Shown here piece by piece: positions 11,644 through 23,396 of a stretch of DNA of 64,000 nt. Under the pieces are notes generated by a model, which did no database searches, was not told the origin of the DNA, and saw only the letters and a list, made by a program, of their open reading frames with translations. A program made the translations under genes and the position numbers. Positions within the stretch are counted from its first letter, which is position 1. Each line of letters opens with the position of its first letter. Source of the stretch: Tetrapyrgos nigripes (Eukaryota > Basidiomycota > Agaricomycetes > Agaricales > Campanellaceae); contig JAACJM010000088.1 in the NCBI GenBank assembly GCA_013368315.1, forward strand, positions 276,059-340,058, written 5' to 3'.

Positions 11644-12062
11644 GAGGAGAGAGTAGAGATTGTCTTTCTGGGCTGATATGAGGGACCCCATGATTTTCAT
11701 AGAGGCTGTAGAGCATCTGTATGTTGCTATGTATGCTCCAGCTGGCAGCTATGACATCATTGTAGTGTATACATTACATTACTGTACAGCTCCACCCATG
11801 ACATCATGTATAACACATCAGGTTATTGCAATAATGATTTTGAAGTGGCAACTCAAAAAATTGTCCAAATGACATACAGTTTTAAATCAATCATAACTCC
11901 ACAGATATTTGGCCAAATAAGACAAAACAGACAGATTATTGTAGCTCTAATCAAAGGCTTTCTTGCTACCACCAGCCATGTTTTGAGATTTCTGCTCAAT
12001 AGCTCTTAAATCAGCAATCTTTCCAAAAGTGCCAAACATGTGGACAATTTTTTTGGCCACTG
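11644..12062 (-). repeat. Right long inverted repeat of Tc1-like element
   Basis: The inverse of 10426-10844; it ends CACTG followed by TA. Confidence 0.9.
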
Positions 12063-15000
12063 TATCAACATCATCCTCTGTATCATTGGCATCAAGTGCA
12101 CAATGAACAATCAGCTCTCCATGTGGTTTCAGAATATCAATATCCCGAGAATCCTGATCAAGCACTGAAAATAGAGATGCAAGATCAGGGAATCTCTCAA
12201 GGACAAGTGCACAGCCAGCCTTCCAACAGGTCACCAGTGACACAAGCTTGACCTGAACATCCCCCTTCCAGACCGCTGGTGAAATATGGTCGACCGCAGC
12301 ACCTAAAATGGCTTTCCCTTCCACATCTACTGGTGGGACTCGTAGACACCTCGAGGTCTTATCCCATTCCGGATGTTTTGTGAGAATATTGGCCAATTCA
12401 ACGCTCCCTGTAATTCGGTGTACCAGTTGAAAGACATCGACATTGCAATCATTTCCAACGACTGATCGCAGTATACCGAAAAGGATTTCAAGGCGATTGG
12501 TCCCCAGTAGACAAATCCAGAACTAACCATTCGGATTGTCGAGTTTGGCTTTTGCAACGCAAAAGAAGACGTTTTGATTGTGATCATGAGGTCTTGGTAG
12601 AGAAGAGTTGGTATGAATCTCTTTCCAGAGTGCCAGTATAGTACCAGGAGTAGGAATGCTGCTGCACTCAATCATTTGAGTTGTTTGGATAAGGAGAGGT
12701 CGATGCAAATGTATGGAAGGAGGAGAAATTCGTAGAACAGTGTACCAATTAATTTAATGGCCACACGTTCATCTCGAAAACGAGGGTTCTGGCTACTAGT
12801 CTCTGCTGGAAGTGCCCAGAGATCCCGATGTAACTGATAGGCCAGCAGGACATCTTGAAGATCATCGGGTTTGAATAATGAGCTGATGTGCGCAGATGTA
12901 TGCCCTTCAGCACGCAGATGAGCTTTTAGAATGCTAGGAGTTATTTCAATGCCTTGAACCTCGAATCCACGAGGACAGATGAGATAGCCTCTTGCTCGTT
13001 TAGAGTTATGAGGACCATCTTTTTCCACAGTGATATCGTCAGGGCCAACGAGTAGATTCATGTACTTCAATGGATATAATAGTGGATAGATCGGTGATTC
13101 GGAAGGTAGTGGATTGCGCAGGAATAGAAGGTTCAATGACTTCCCCTGATTTGGTTCACCGTCAGACGCAATGCATACAATACGGATACCATTTGAACCC
13201 TGTTCAGCAGTAACAGCTTCCAGAGTTGTCTGGAGAACTTTAGCATGTTCCTTTGCATCTTCTCGTTTGCAAGTGCCCGAAATAAGAACTGGACGAGCAT
13301 TGTAGAGACGTTTATTTCCTGCGAGGAGACCAATTGCACCAATCATGGCCTAAAAGGGGGCAAACTCAATTGAGAACCATGAATAAATTGGTGTGAAAAG
13401 AAGCTTACCTCATGTGCTTGATGAACCTCGTCGCTGTCAATGCTGCAGTACAGCTCTTCCAGATCATCCATGGTGTTGAAAACCAGCGAAGTCTTTCCCC
13501 CATGCTCTCGACATACTCCCAAGAAATTATTTGACTGATTATCATAACGAATACGCCTTTCCACTGCAATCTCGTCAAACATCAACACTGCATGGCAAAT
13601 CATCTCCTCTTCTGCTGCCCGGATCTCTTCAAGCTCGTGCTTTGTTACCACAATGTCTAGGTTTTGTTTGACTTCGGAATGCAGTACTCGGGATGGGGAA
13701 GGAATCAATGGTGTGAGAGTGGAATATGCATGTATTGCAGACACAGAAGGTAGACCCTCAGCACGGTGAGCAAAATGAGCCATGTGAATGCTTCCCATCC
13801 GTAAATTGATGATAGCCTTCAGATAATCCTTCTCCTCATACGACTTTGGATGATACGCCCCTATTACTGCCCGTTCGTAAAGATCAATAAGCCCCCTGAT
13901 GCCCAACCCTCGCTTGAAAGCGACCCAAATCAACCTCTCAACATTCTCGACGCCTCCATCCTTCAATGCCTTTATGAATCGCTTGTAGTCATCGAGAGCC
14001 ACAGTCCGTCCATGTAAGAGGCGAGCATCATTTAGCCCTCTAAGCTTCAGTGTGTTGACTTGCCGATCCTTTCGCTCCAGGCGCTGTACAAGGTTGTGAT
14101 GACTACAGTATACAACACTGGTGTTTTCGTCAACTCCATGCTCTATTTGTGCCATTATCCTGATGAGATTTTCGTTTTTTTTGAAGGCTTGAGCATGCTG
14201 AGCAGCATTGTCCTCCCCAAAATGTGTTACCACTGCATTCGTGTGCGTATAAAGTAAGGGTGTTGTTGGGTGAAATTGATAGGCACCAGGGCAGGTTGAG
14301 AGAGAAGTGAAGAGCAAATGGATAGTGTGTATAGGGTGATAGGCCAGGGGGAAAGGTGAGAGTATATCCTGGACATTGAGTGCATGTGTTATTGACATCA
14401 ATATGTGTAGGCGTTATGTCAACAATTTCTGGTTCATCGTTATTGATATCATGAGGGGAAGGAGATGGGGAAGGCGTGGTTTTAGCTACCATCGCTAGCG
14501 GCAACACGCTTTTGACGGCAGGTGATGAGGTATTAAGAAGGCTTGGGAATGTGAGCTTAAATTTGATATTTTTCAACAAACGACTCACTGTGGTTCCAGC
14601 ATCTCAATTAACCATTCTGTCCTTGGCTCAAAAAGGACTTCGTCAACCCCTCTCTCCAAAAAGTATTTGACGAATCCATAGTAAGCATGTACACCCTTTT
14701 CTCCTCTCCTCACGAGCCTCTCCCTCTCGTCATCTTTTACATTCTGAAAACTGTGCATCCTCTCGTTTATCCATCGCTCCCACAGCTCCTCAGATGGAAT
14801 ATCCTCTGGACACTGAGTCTGAGGACTATAGAATCCGGCGAAAAAGCCAGAGTCCTCTCCTACTGGAGCACTGGGTGGTAATCTTGCTATATTTTCTCAC
14901 AGCTTTTTTAGGAAGTTTGACTCAGTTACTTGTGGTGGGGAAGGGTATGGTGGCGTTCTAGCAGGTGTGAGATCGATGGGTACAGTGCTACCTGACAAAA

Positions 15001-15643
15001 TGGGAAGAGGGTTGGCAACTGTCGATGTATTATGTGTTGCCTTGGGTCGAAGGTATGACAGTAGTGTATTTGTTGGTTTTGCCGCTTTCTTCTTGGTGCG
15101 AGTTTTCCTACAATTTTGACTGTTGATGTGTATCCTGGACAGGAAGCTGCTACCAGCATTGCCCACATTGACCTCAGTGTCACATCGAGGCCACTTGGCG
15201 TGTCCATTAATGACTGGAACCTGGGTAGTAGTGTTTTCCTTATGTACATTGCATTGAAATGAAAAAAGTATTACTTACAGTGCTGAGGTCTGGGAGCTCT
15301 TTGTCTGACTCAATCATAGTATACCAGGACACTGGCCTTCGTAGCTCTAGTAGATGTTGGGGAGACACTTTCTAAATTTTCGACCAATAGGACGCACAGA
15401 ATAAGTCATTCCCACTAATTCCGCCTTTGCGATGCATCGGACAGTGGCGCATTGCCTCAAAGTGGGCTGCGACTTTATTTCTGAGTATCACTGAAGGTCA
15501 GGAATCATCAAATCTGATATATTAGTGCTAAAATACAATTTTTAGATCCTCTAGAGCTCATAAAATTTTGACTCTCGAAAATTTTTTAGTGAGGTCAGCC
15601 ACCCGACCGACCGACCCTCGGAGTGTACCAGTCTGCAATCCCA

Positions 15644-15654
15644 GACCACCCTTG
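15644..15654 (-). repeat. Right terminal inverted repeat
   Basis: GACCACCCTTG, the inverse of 8891-8901, directly followed by the TSD GTAGCAGA (15655-15662). Confidence 0.92.
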
Positions 15655-17329
15655 GTAGCAGATCCACCCCATATACTATACAAAGTTCTATAAAGACTTT
15701 GTAACCATTCCTACTATGACGAGCTTAGTACCGCCAGTGCAACTCAAGGGCAAGTGAAGCCCCTATTCATGGGCAAGGAATGCATAGGCTATACAACCCA
15801 GACTCTAGCACTAAATGATCACTGGTTTAGAAATGGCACCATAATTGGAGAAATCAGAGGAAAGCCCTAGTAACTGACTATGTCCAAACTAGCGGTATAA
15901 CAAGCGATACCTTGCTTGTAAGCAAAATAGAAGGAATAGTCTTTTGAAAGGCAGTAACAATAGAAAAGTAGGACAAAGTATATATGTACGAGTTCCTAGA
16001 AAACTCAGCTTTCACATGGTACTAAAGGGATGGACTAGTGGTGAAGGAATAAAGCCTAGGGTTCATTACCACCAGTACGCAATCTAAGGAATGAGTCATA
16101 ATGAGAGAGCCCCAAAAGGGTAAATGTATTTCCGAATGCAGCAGTAAGATCAGCAAGATGTGTGCCTGATGACTGAGGCATTCTCGTTGGTACAAGTGTG
16201 ACTACAAAAAATATGTAGGACCTTATAGAGAGCAGGACTCAGCTATAAGAAAAACTATACTATGAACTGGCAGTATACTAGGAATGGGGTCTGTTGACAC
16301 TAAGCCTATAGTAGCGCCAGAAAAACATAGGAGGAGGAATAAGCAAGGACTATGCAAACCTATAACGACTGATTGGCGGTAAAGGAATGTGAGTCATACA
16401 AGTGGAGCTATGTGAGTCGGAATGACTATGGCCACCAGTTCCAGAAAGGTACTCTTAGTCAAGAAGGATGAAGTGAAGGGAACATAGAAAACCCTATTAG
16501 TTTTAGATAATATTCTACATTTCCCAGATACCCTAATTAGAAAGTACCTACTTAATCTAGTAGTACGGACAAGCATGGACTGATGATTAGACTAATATTT
16601 CTGTTTTTCTTATGTACCTTTTAGCGGACATTAAAAAGAAATGTAGAACTGTATAGTAGTAGCTGCGAGTAGTATAAAAGGACTAGATATTTCTCGTAGT
16701 TACTCAAGCCACATACGTAGAGTATCAGGACCACAGCAGCTCTAAGTAAGAGGGCATGAAATACAGACAAAGCTTCTTGAAAGCCACGTACTGTAGAGTA
16801 TCGGTCATCTCACTAGCACTAGCTGTAGAGACTGCAAAACATGGACTACGCTTCTACCAAATCTACCTCACTTGCATCGAGTATAAACATAGTGTGTTGG
16901 AATCAATAGTGTTGAATCAAATTTGTTGGTTTTGTGTGTGTCCTCGGACTTGTGAAATTGGTTATAAGGCATTTGGGCCTACAAATTGTGAAATTGAAAC
17001 TGTTGGTTTATATCTTTGTGGACTTGTTATAGTCTTTGTGTGTGTTTAACTTGTGTGCACTCATGCAAAACCTTACCAAAAACCCCAAAAGTCCTTGTAG
17101 TACAAGTGAACTGTTGAGTATTCTGACTACTCGGAACACTCGCACTTTACAATTTGTATAAAAGTCTTTAAGTTTGTGTTTCTTCTACACTTACGCAAAA
17201 GACACCTATTACCGGGTGGGGAAAGAACCATGATGTCTGGATGGGTTTGAGGATTGATGGAATCTTGGATGCGCCGTAAGTCATATGATGTCAAATTTAC
17301 ATGTACTACTTTGTGCCGATAGATGCAGT
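15655..17329. other. Non-coding relic sequence right of the transposon
   Basis: There are no open frames of note. The stretch has short TATA-like motifs (GTATAAAAGGACTAG near 16673; TGTATAAAAGTC near 17155) and reads like a worn retroelement. No paired long terminal repeat could be found by eye. It would be contiguous with 8666-8890 before the transposon inserted. Confidence 0.35.
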
Positions 17330-20300
17330 TGTTTACAAAAGTTAATGCACTGTACTCAGCTCATGAAAAATCAGAAGAGGCGTCCTTCTGAAATAGTTGA
17401 CAAAGTATGTAGTGCTTCAGCCAGGGTATAAAGTCCTAAACTGCTTTGAGATACCAATTACTGAGAATTGAACGCACACTTACTGTAACCACAGGATCAG
17501 CCTGATGTTCATGTAGGAGTGTGACGAGATCAATGAAATATCTCTTCCCTGATGCCATGGCGTACAGTGCATCAGGATCTGTCTTTAGTAGTGGTTCTTC
17601 TTCCCAAGCAGCTACCGACAACCTGGTATGGGATTGAAGAGTCCTCTGGCACTCTTTCACTTTGCACAAGCCATGAGCCCGATGCTCCTGCTTGGATATG
17701 GAAGCCTTGCTCTCATGCTTGTTAGTCTTTTGGTATAGGCCTTCAGGGGTTTTATGTTCCATCTCGCCCTAGGTAAAATGCAATAATCAGGACAATGTTG
17801 GTATAATTCAAGAAAAAACATACTATCTCACTATTAAAGCTGTCCAGTGTGCCATAATATTTCACTGCCCAAGAATAATCGCCAAGAGAATGTGTTTTTA
17901 CTGTGTTATTGTTGAAAACCTTGACTTTGGACAAAGGAGCCTGGCCACCACGTCTAAGTCATGCAGCTTTCTCATGAGGTAACTCAATGGTGCGAAAATC
18001 CTGACTAGTCTTCTTGGCAAAGAGACGGAATGTGTCACTGAGGGCTTTGGTTGCAACTCTGAAGGATTCGATGGAGGTGTTGGTGTGGATGCAAAGTTTT
18101 GCATGAGAATGAAAAACATTACAGTCAAATGTAACATCCTGTATCATGCAGTCATGTCAGCCTGGCAAAAGATCCTCAATGCAAGGTAACAAGCACTGGA
18201 AACGGGTCAGTAATAATCACTGTGGTCAGAGGTCACTCGGAGAATAGCAATGTAATCTCTGCCTGTGAGTTTCTTCAACTCAGAAACATTATTGTGAAAA
18301 CGACAAATCACACCACAGCCAAATGTAGGCACTTATCAGAATCTAATAGGAGAATGAGAGGTCTAGATTGTGAAGAATGAAAGTGAGCATGTACTGTTGG
18401 TTAAATGCTGTAACTGCATCACCTTTCAAGGAATATAGGATGCAGACAGTGTGAATGATGAAATCTTTGCATTTTCCAACATCCCATTCGTGTAACTTGT
18501 CTGGCATGAGTAGTTTGAAGATGTCAAAGCCAGTGTCATCTTTTAGACGAGTAGAAAAGGTGTTCTGAAAAAGGAAAACAATAAATAAAGTGAGGGAAGT
18601 AGAGAAATGATCATACGTACTTGTGTGCTTGTGTAAGAACCTTCATCTCAAAGTCACTTGATGGCTTGACTTTCAACACTGTGACTGCCTTGAAAAATGG
18701 AGGCCTGTGCTGTTTTGACCTTGTTTCAGTGATGCTCATCATCGACTCTGCAGTTTGTTGCCCTGTTTGCCAGATCTTGCTTGAGTCCAAGCAGATACTG
18801 CAACAAATGCACAACCACTCAGCCAGAAACTTGACACAGGCTATAAGGACCCTGAAATTTAGTTTGAGTAAACAGATATATTTACTTTTCCTTGTAGTCA
18901 GCAGGAAAAGTTGTTGAAGGATGCCATCAACACAGGTGACCTCCAAGCCATTGAAATAGGCATCCAAAAGAACCTTGTCAAGAAGAAGCAAATACACAGC
19001 TTGGAGCACCTCACAGTTGAGGAAGCGCAGGACAGCATCAGAGGGATTTTCACCTTACTCTTGAAAATATACATCTAGTGACACATTTTCAAAATAAGTA
19101 AATGATGGGGAAATGAAATAACACACACCAGGGATATATGCAAGATGATGAGCAGTGTAAGCACTCTTGGACAAATTCCCAATGTACATGTAAATCAGCC
19201 AAAGGGACACAGTTCCAAATTGCACAAGATGAGTCGAGTCTGACCATAGCATCAGCCAGACAATGACATTCTCGATGTGGTCTTCTCCAGGACCTGGCTC
19301 AGGCAACTGACAACATACTTCCTCCTCAATTTCCAAAGCCTGATCAGAAGTGTATGTCTCCCCATAAACACGCTCAATTCTCCCATCAGGTCTCTCATGA
19401 AATAACTTGAATGGTTTCAAGTGATAATCCAGAAAGACCTCCTCCTGGAAAGAAATTTTGATTGCGTCCATAGGCTTGTGGTGCCAGATGTTACCAATAA
19501 CAAAGGCAGGAGCCTCAGATTTGGAAGGAAATTTCTGGCTGGCAAGGGGCATTGGGTATCTTGATGGTCCCTTGGTGCCATGCATCAGGTGCAGCAAACA
19601 GGAATGGAAGTGTCGGCAAATCTGGAGTGTCAATGGTATCTTCAGCTCCCATGAAGTTGTCCATTTTATGGTAGACCTGTCCTGCATTAAATGACTGGAG
19701 GTCATTGGGATTAAAATTGGGGTGGCAAATGACATTGTGAATGAGACTGATCATGGCTTCTTCATTTGTCTTTGGAAATTTGTAGGCCCAATCTGCCAGG
19801 AGAAACTCTGAGGCAGAGTCAAATGGTGTGTAGGAGTTGCTTTGGAGTGGGAGTGGAGAGGGATAGGGTGGTGATTGGTCTTCATGAGGAAGAGATAGTA
19901 GAGATGGAGGGTTGATGCACGATAATTGATCTTCATAAGGTTCCTCGAACTCATTAGGGCTATTGTGTTGCCCAAAAACTCGCTTTTGGTTTGGAGTTTT
20001 GGCATTATTTGCAAACGTAGGGAGATCAGCAACGTCTTTGGTCATTTTCATGGCATCTGGGTCACGGGAGGGAAGGCTGTTATGGTAGATGCAGAATAAA
20101 CCAGCAGAGCTCAGCTTGGTTTTGAAAATGATAAGAGAGGTGGGTTCCTAAGAGCTGGAAAAGCTGCTAAATGGAGACTGAGATTGTTCATAATCTTCAT
20201 AAGGATTAGGAATGGGTGTGGAGGAGTGGGATTGTTGTGAGGGTTCTTCAAACTGAAGCGTCTCTCCTGGCAATGCACTTGGTCTGGGTGAATAGGCTCA

Positions 20301-20690
20301 ATGATGTTTGACAAGAGCGCTTTGGTCAGAAATAACAAAGTCATCTCTATATCTTGCCAGAGCCTGCCGTTTACGCCTTCCAGAGGTGTTAGAAACGTCC
20401 AATGAGTCTGCCAGTGCAAAAGGCTGTTCTGCAAACTTTACAATGTATAAGTAAGGATTATATGCAATAGTTGACACATATAGTTACTTAAAACACACCT
20501 CTGGAAATTCTGTATTGTGTGCAGCTACCATATCCTCCTGTATCTCCTCCAATAACACATCTTCCGCTGCATTTTGGTGATTTTTGAGGATTCGTTTGGT
20601 GGTAGAGCTGACTTGTTTACATTGAGAGCAATGATTAGTGAGACTTTACTCATTACTGAAGTTTCCAGCACCACAGAAGAGGCACTTTAT
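17330..20690 (-). pseudogene. Plavaka-type (CACTA-related) transposase, decayed
   Basis: The protein can be followed along the minus strand in many short frames. It opens with an N-terminal C2H2 finger near 20680-20600 (CLFCGAGNFSNE, a stop, then SLTNHCSQC). Next come GETYTSDQALEIEE near 19360 and the strongly typical segment WSDSTHLVQFGTVSLWLIYM at about 19245-19180. A region with GLEVTCVDGIL and CVKFLAEWLCICC follows near 18940-18800, then DKLHEWDVGKCKDF near 18500, FGCGVIRRFHNNVSELKKLT near 18320-18260, ELPHEKAA near 17970, LGDYSWAVKYYGTLDS near 17885 and GEMEHKTPEG near 17765. This order matches the large Agaricomycete transposases called Plavaka. Stops and frameshifts are scattered throughout. 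It lies head-to-head with 20805-23396, about 115 bp away. Confidence 0.78.
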
Positions 20691-20804
20691 TGATAGGACT
20701 CGAGGAGTATCAGATTCACAAAGAGACAAGGGGCTCAGTCAAGTCACATGTGCGTATAAAGACACCATTTTCCATCTTGCATCTTTTGACTTCTTACCAC
20801 CATC

Positions 20805-23396
20805 ATGTCCTCACATCATAGCTCTACCCAGCCTACACCTGCTCAGCATTGTTGTTTTGCAGCTGCAACACCTTCTGGCAATCATTCCAGCACTTAATCA
20901 CGCTCTGCTCCTTGACCACAGGTCCAAAACCATGCTGCTGTCCAACCTCATCCAACTCAGGCTGGGTCAACAACTCACCCACCTCTGGCTCCTACCCAAT
21001 GTCACCACACTCCAGCTGGACCAAAACGACAACACCCTCTTCAGAATGCCCACGACACACCGCAAATCAATGAAAAGGAGCAGAAGAAATTTGAAGAGTT
21101 CTCAACAAAGGCAAAGGTGGAGTCCAAGAAAGGGAGAAGGTAACATCCTCTCTACCTGGCGAATAGCATTACTGATGCCTAATGTGTTTTTAGTCACTAC
21201 AGCGTTCTCAAGGTTTACCAGAGAATGGGTCAATACTTCATTCGTGCTGTTGACATGTTTAGGTCACCCCATGCTGTCCTTTTTGCTGCCCTTGAGGACT
21301 TTATTCACCAGCAATACATCACTGCTCAAGAAGTGCATGCAGCTCTCAGTTCTCATCATTCCAATGCACCTCAAGAGGAGGAGATGGTAGATGAAGACAA
21401 GGAGGAGGAGGAATTAAGTGAAAAGTGTGTATATATGTGTTTTATAGTACAGTATTCTTTGCATTGACATTGTTTTTTCTACTCTCTAGAGAGCTGGAGC
21501 AGTGGGAACATGACCTGAAGAGTTACACCCTGCTGCTAAAGCGCTTTCCAGAGCTCAAGACTCACCTGGAGGGGTGCTGTGAATACAAAGACAATGAACT
21601 CCTGACAATTCTCTGCAACGTCGTAAGTTATTTCAAGTTTCTCATTTTCTTCTAAAACACCTTGCTTTTCTTGTTGCAGATGCAAGCTAGTGCCATGGAG
21701 GCTCGCACCAACGACATGAAGACCCTCAAGAAGGACATCATCACATGGATCCCAGCAACTTTAGTCGGCAGCAACTCGTCCCGAGTGTCTTGAAGGCTGA
21801 CTGTGGTATTAACAACAAACAGATAACGATGTTGCTCATGTCCTGGCAAGACGCACCTGCATTCTGGGTGGAGTGCAAGGATGATGCCGGTGTCGACCAG
21901 TGAGTGGTATTTATTTGCATCACATTACACATTGCTGACTGTTTCTGTAAACTTTTTTTCAGATTTATAGATGATGTACAGAGCGGTGTCATCCTGCCGT
22001 TACACTCATTCAACTTCCCCACCTTCCTCCTTGACTTTACACAGTATGATCCAGCATCCATGCTTGAAGGCATGATGCTGGGTCCATTACTTGTTGCAGC
22101 GAGTTCCTGTCATGTCATGATCTATCCACCTTCCACTAAATTATTTGCAGGGCACCAAGGTGATACTCACTAGTCCAAGCTCAGCTCTTGAGCCCCAGTT
22201 GGTGAAGACACAAGCAGGGAACGCAAAGCTCTTAGGCATACACACTGTGACACCAGAATTACTCACTTACCATGCATGTCAAGTAAATTTTTCTTTCTCT
22301 CTCTCTCTCTTTTCATTGACTCCAGATTCGTTTCACCCTCTGCCCTCTTCAATCCTGGTCCAAGAAGGATGGCAAGTTCAAGCTTGACACTTTCTACAAT
22401 GCTCTCATTCACAGCCTGCACGCTGCACCTCAGGCTTGGTTGAAGAAGACCTTTAAAACCCTCAACTGGTGAGTTCTGTCAAGAACAGGTTCAGATAGGG
22501 ACTGGATGCCTCTCAGGCCACCACACAGGAGCCAAAGACAAAGGAACAAGGCAAATAGATGGTATAAGTGAGTAAGCCAGTACTGGGCCAGAGTCTACAT
22601 AGTACTGAGGACAATGCTGAGCAGTATGGATCAGAGGGACAGAAGTGGACAGACTAGAGAACCTAACTACAAAGCCATGTAGTAAATATACAAAAGTGCG
22701 AAGCTAGATCAGCAGGTATCTGATGGAGACAACCATAGGATGATAGTCATGTGTCTAAGTGATGTCAATATGTGCAGTAGAAGCAGATATGATCTGTCAG
22801 TCAGATAAATGATGTACCAAAGAAGATAGAAGCCATAGGTACCAGGAGATGAGATCTAGAACAAAAGAAGTAGAAGGAATGTAGGACAGGGTCTGGAAGT
22901 GAAGACAGGAAGGGATTCATGACAAGTTCCACCTTTCCATTTGTTCTATTTCTCATTTTTATTAATCTACAGAGAGATTTTTGGTCCACAAGATGACAAC
23001 AACGACAATGACGAACTCAACAACAATGACATGATGCTGCTCTTTGAGCACTTCAAGATGTATTCCAATGATCCTCCTGCCACTGAATCTGCCAACTGTT
23101 CCACCACTACCTCCACTGCTACCCCTGCTTCCAGTATCATGCCTACGACTCCCTCTGCAAATCCCACTGCTGCTGGTGACACTGATGCCCATGCTGCCAA
23201 CTCCTTGGATGCTCAAGAGTCCAAGCATCTCTTTGACAATGACGATCAGCTGTTCCATCCTGATGATACTCAAACCCAGCCTGAACACCACTTCTATGAT
23301 GACAGCCTCCCACAGTACAGAGATGATTTTTATCAAGACCACATGGAGCAATATGAGGAAGAGGCCCAACCGCTTACTACCCAGTGCTCTAGTTGA
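20805..23396 (+). pseudogene. DUF6698-like gene head-to-head with the Plavaka transposase
   Basis: A start near 20805 (MSSHHSSTQPTPAQHCC) is followed by in-frame TAA and TGA codons in exon 1; the TGA could come from CGA by CpG decay. The rest reads well across introns: KVYQRMGQYFIRAVDMF near 21215, ELEQWEHDLKSYTLLLKRFP near 21490, MQASAMEARTNDMKTLKKD at 21679, YDPASMLEGMMLGPLLVAA near 22047, then LLGIHTVTPELLTYHACQ and FTLCPLQSW near 22230-22350, and EIFGPQDDN near 22975. An Asp/Ser/Thr-rich tail ends at 23396. This motif order matches an Agaricomycete family I associate with DUF6698; the Pfam label is from memory. Its function is unknown, and the position suggests it is the second gene of the same transposon. 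One intron-like gap (22475-22972) is about ten times normal size. Confidence 0.62.
22475..22972. other. Oversized intron or insertion in the DUF6698-like gene
   Basis: It starts GTGAGTTCTG and ends TTAATCTACAG, so both splice-like borders are present, yet other introns in this gene are 50-70 bp. The direct join gives a TGA, so the reading across it is not clean. The content is purine-rich, non-coding and lacks obvious inverted repeats. Confidence 0.45.

Larger units (their letters stand above)
10426..12062 (-). mobile_element. Nested Tc1-like transposon with ~420 bp inverted repeats
   Basis: The element is 1637 bp, starts CAGTGGCCAAAAAAATTGTC and ends with its inverse. TA lies on both sides (10424-10425 and 12063-12064). 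Left arm 10426-10844 and right arm 11644-12062 are near-perfect inverted copies. The middle holds a decayed Tc1 transposase on the minus strand. It sits inside the coding region of the larger 8891-15654 transposon, so it arrived later. Confidence 0.93.
9174..15249 (-). pseudogene. Large transposase-like protein of the 8891-15654 element, decayed
   Basis: This is one long minus-strand gene read in pieces. A low-complexity N-terminus (about 15249-14900) is followed by CTQCPGYTLTFPPG near 14400-14345, a mostly helical region, and FDEIAVERRIRYD near 13575-13540. A spliceable intron lies at 13351-13408. IASDGEPNQGKSLN sits near 13170-13135 and LLGTNRLEILFGILRS near 12508-12460. After the Tc1 insertion come cysteine-rich segments (CGFCLSPFPQC; CDLCKKKD) and a final CVCG...GCVTKW finger-like segment near 9300-9190. 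The spaced FDE, SDGE and (D/N)RLE motifs look like a DDE/D RNase H-fold transposase; this is inference, not a family match. It is broken by a frameshift in a T8 run near 14173, a TAG near 12523, and loss of frame across the Tc1 insertion. The N in LLGTNRLE is explained by a CpG transition from D. Confidence 0.75.
8891..15654 (-). mobile_element. 6.8 kb DNA transposon, CAAGGGTGGTC TIRs, 8 bp TSD
   Basis: Both ends carry the perfect 11 bp inverted repeat CAAGGGTGGTC (8891-8901) / GACCACCCTTG (15644-15654). The flanks are an identical 8 bp duplication GTAGCAGA (8883-8890 and 15655-15662). Subterminal regions share A/T-rich AAAAAATTTT blocks next to GGTCGG-like motifs. The interior encodes one long minus-strand gene with features of an RNase H-fold transposase (see 9174-15249) and carries a nested 1.64 kb Tc1-like element, so the element proper is about 5.1 kb. 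An 8 bp TSD occurs in hAT and P elements among others. The ends do not look like canonical hAT ends, and I cannot place the protein in a named superfamily. Confidence 0.88.

Noticed and set aside
10426..12062. The large inverted repeat as an assembly palindrome artefact
   Set aside because: The arms end exactly at TA target sites, the loop encodes Tc1 transposase remnants and the outer flanks differ.
15655..17329. A solo LTR or LTR retrotransposon
   Set aside because: TATA-like motifs are present but no paired repeat, TSD, primer site or pol frame could be shown; kept only as a relic of unknown type.
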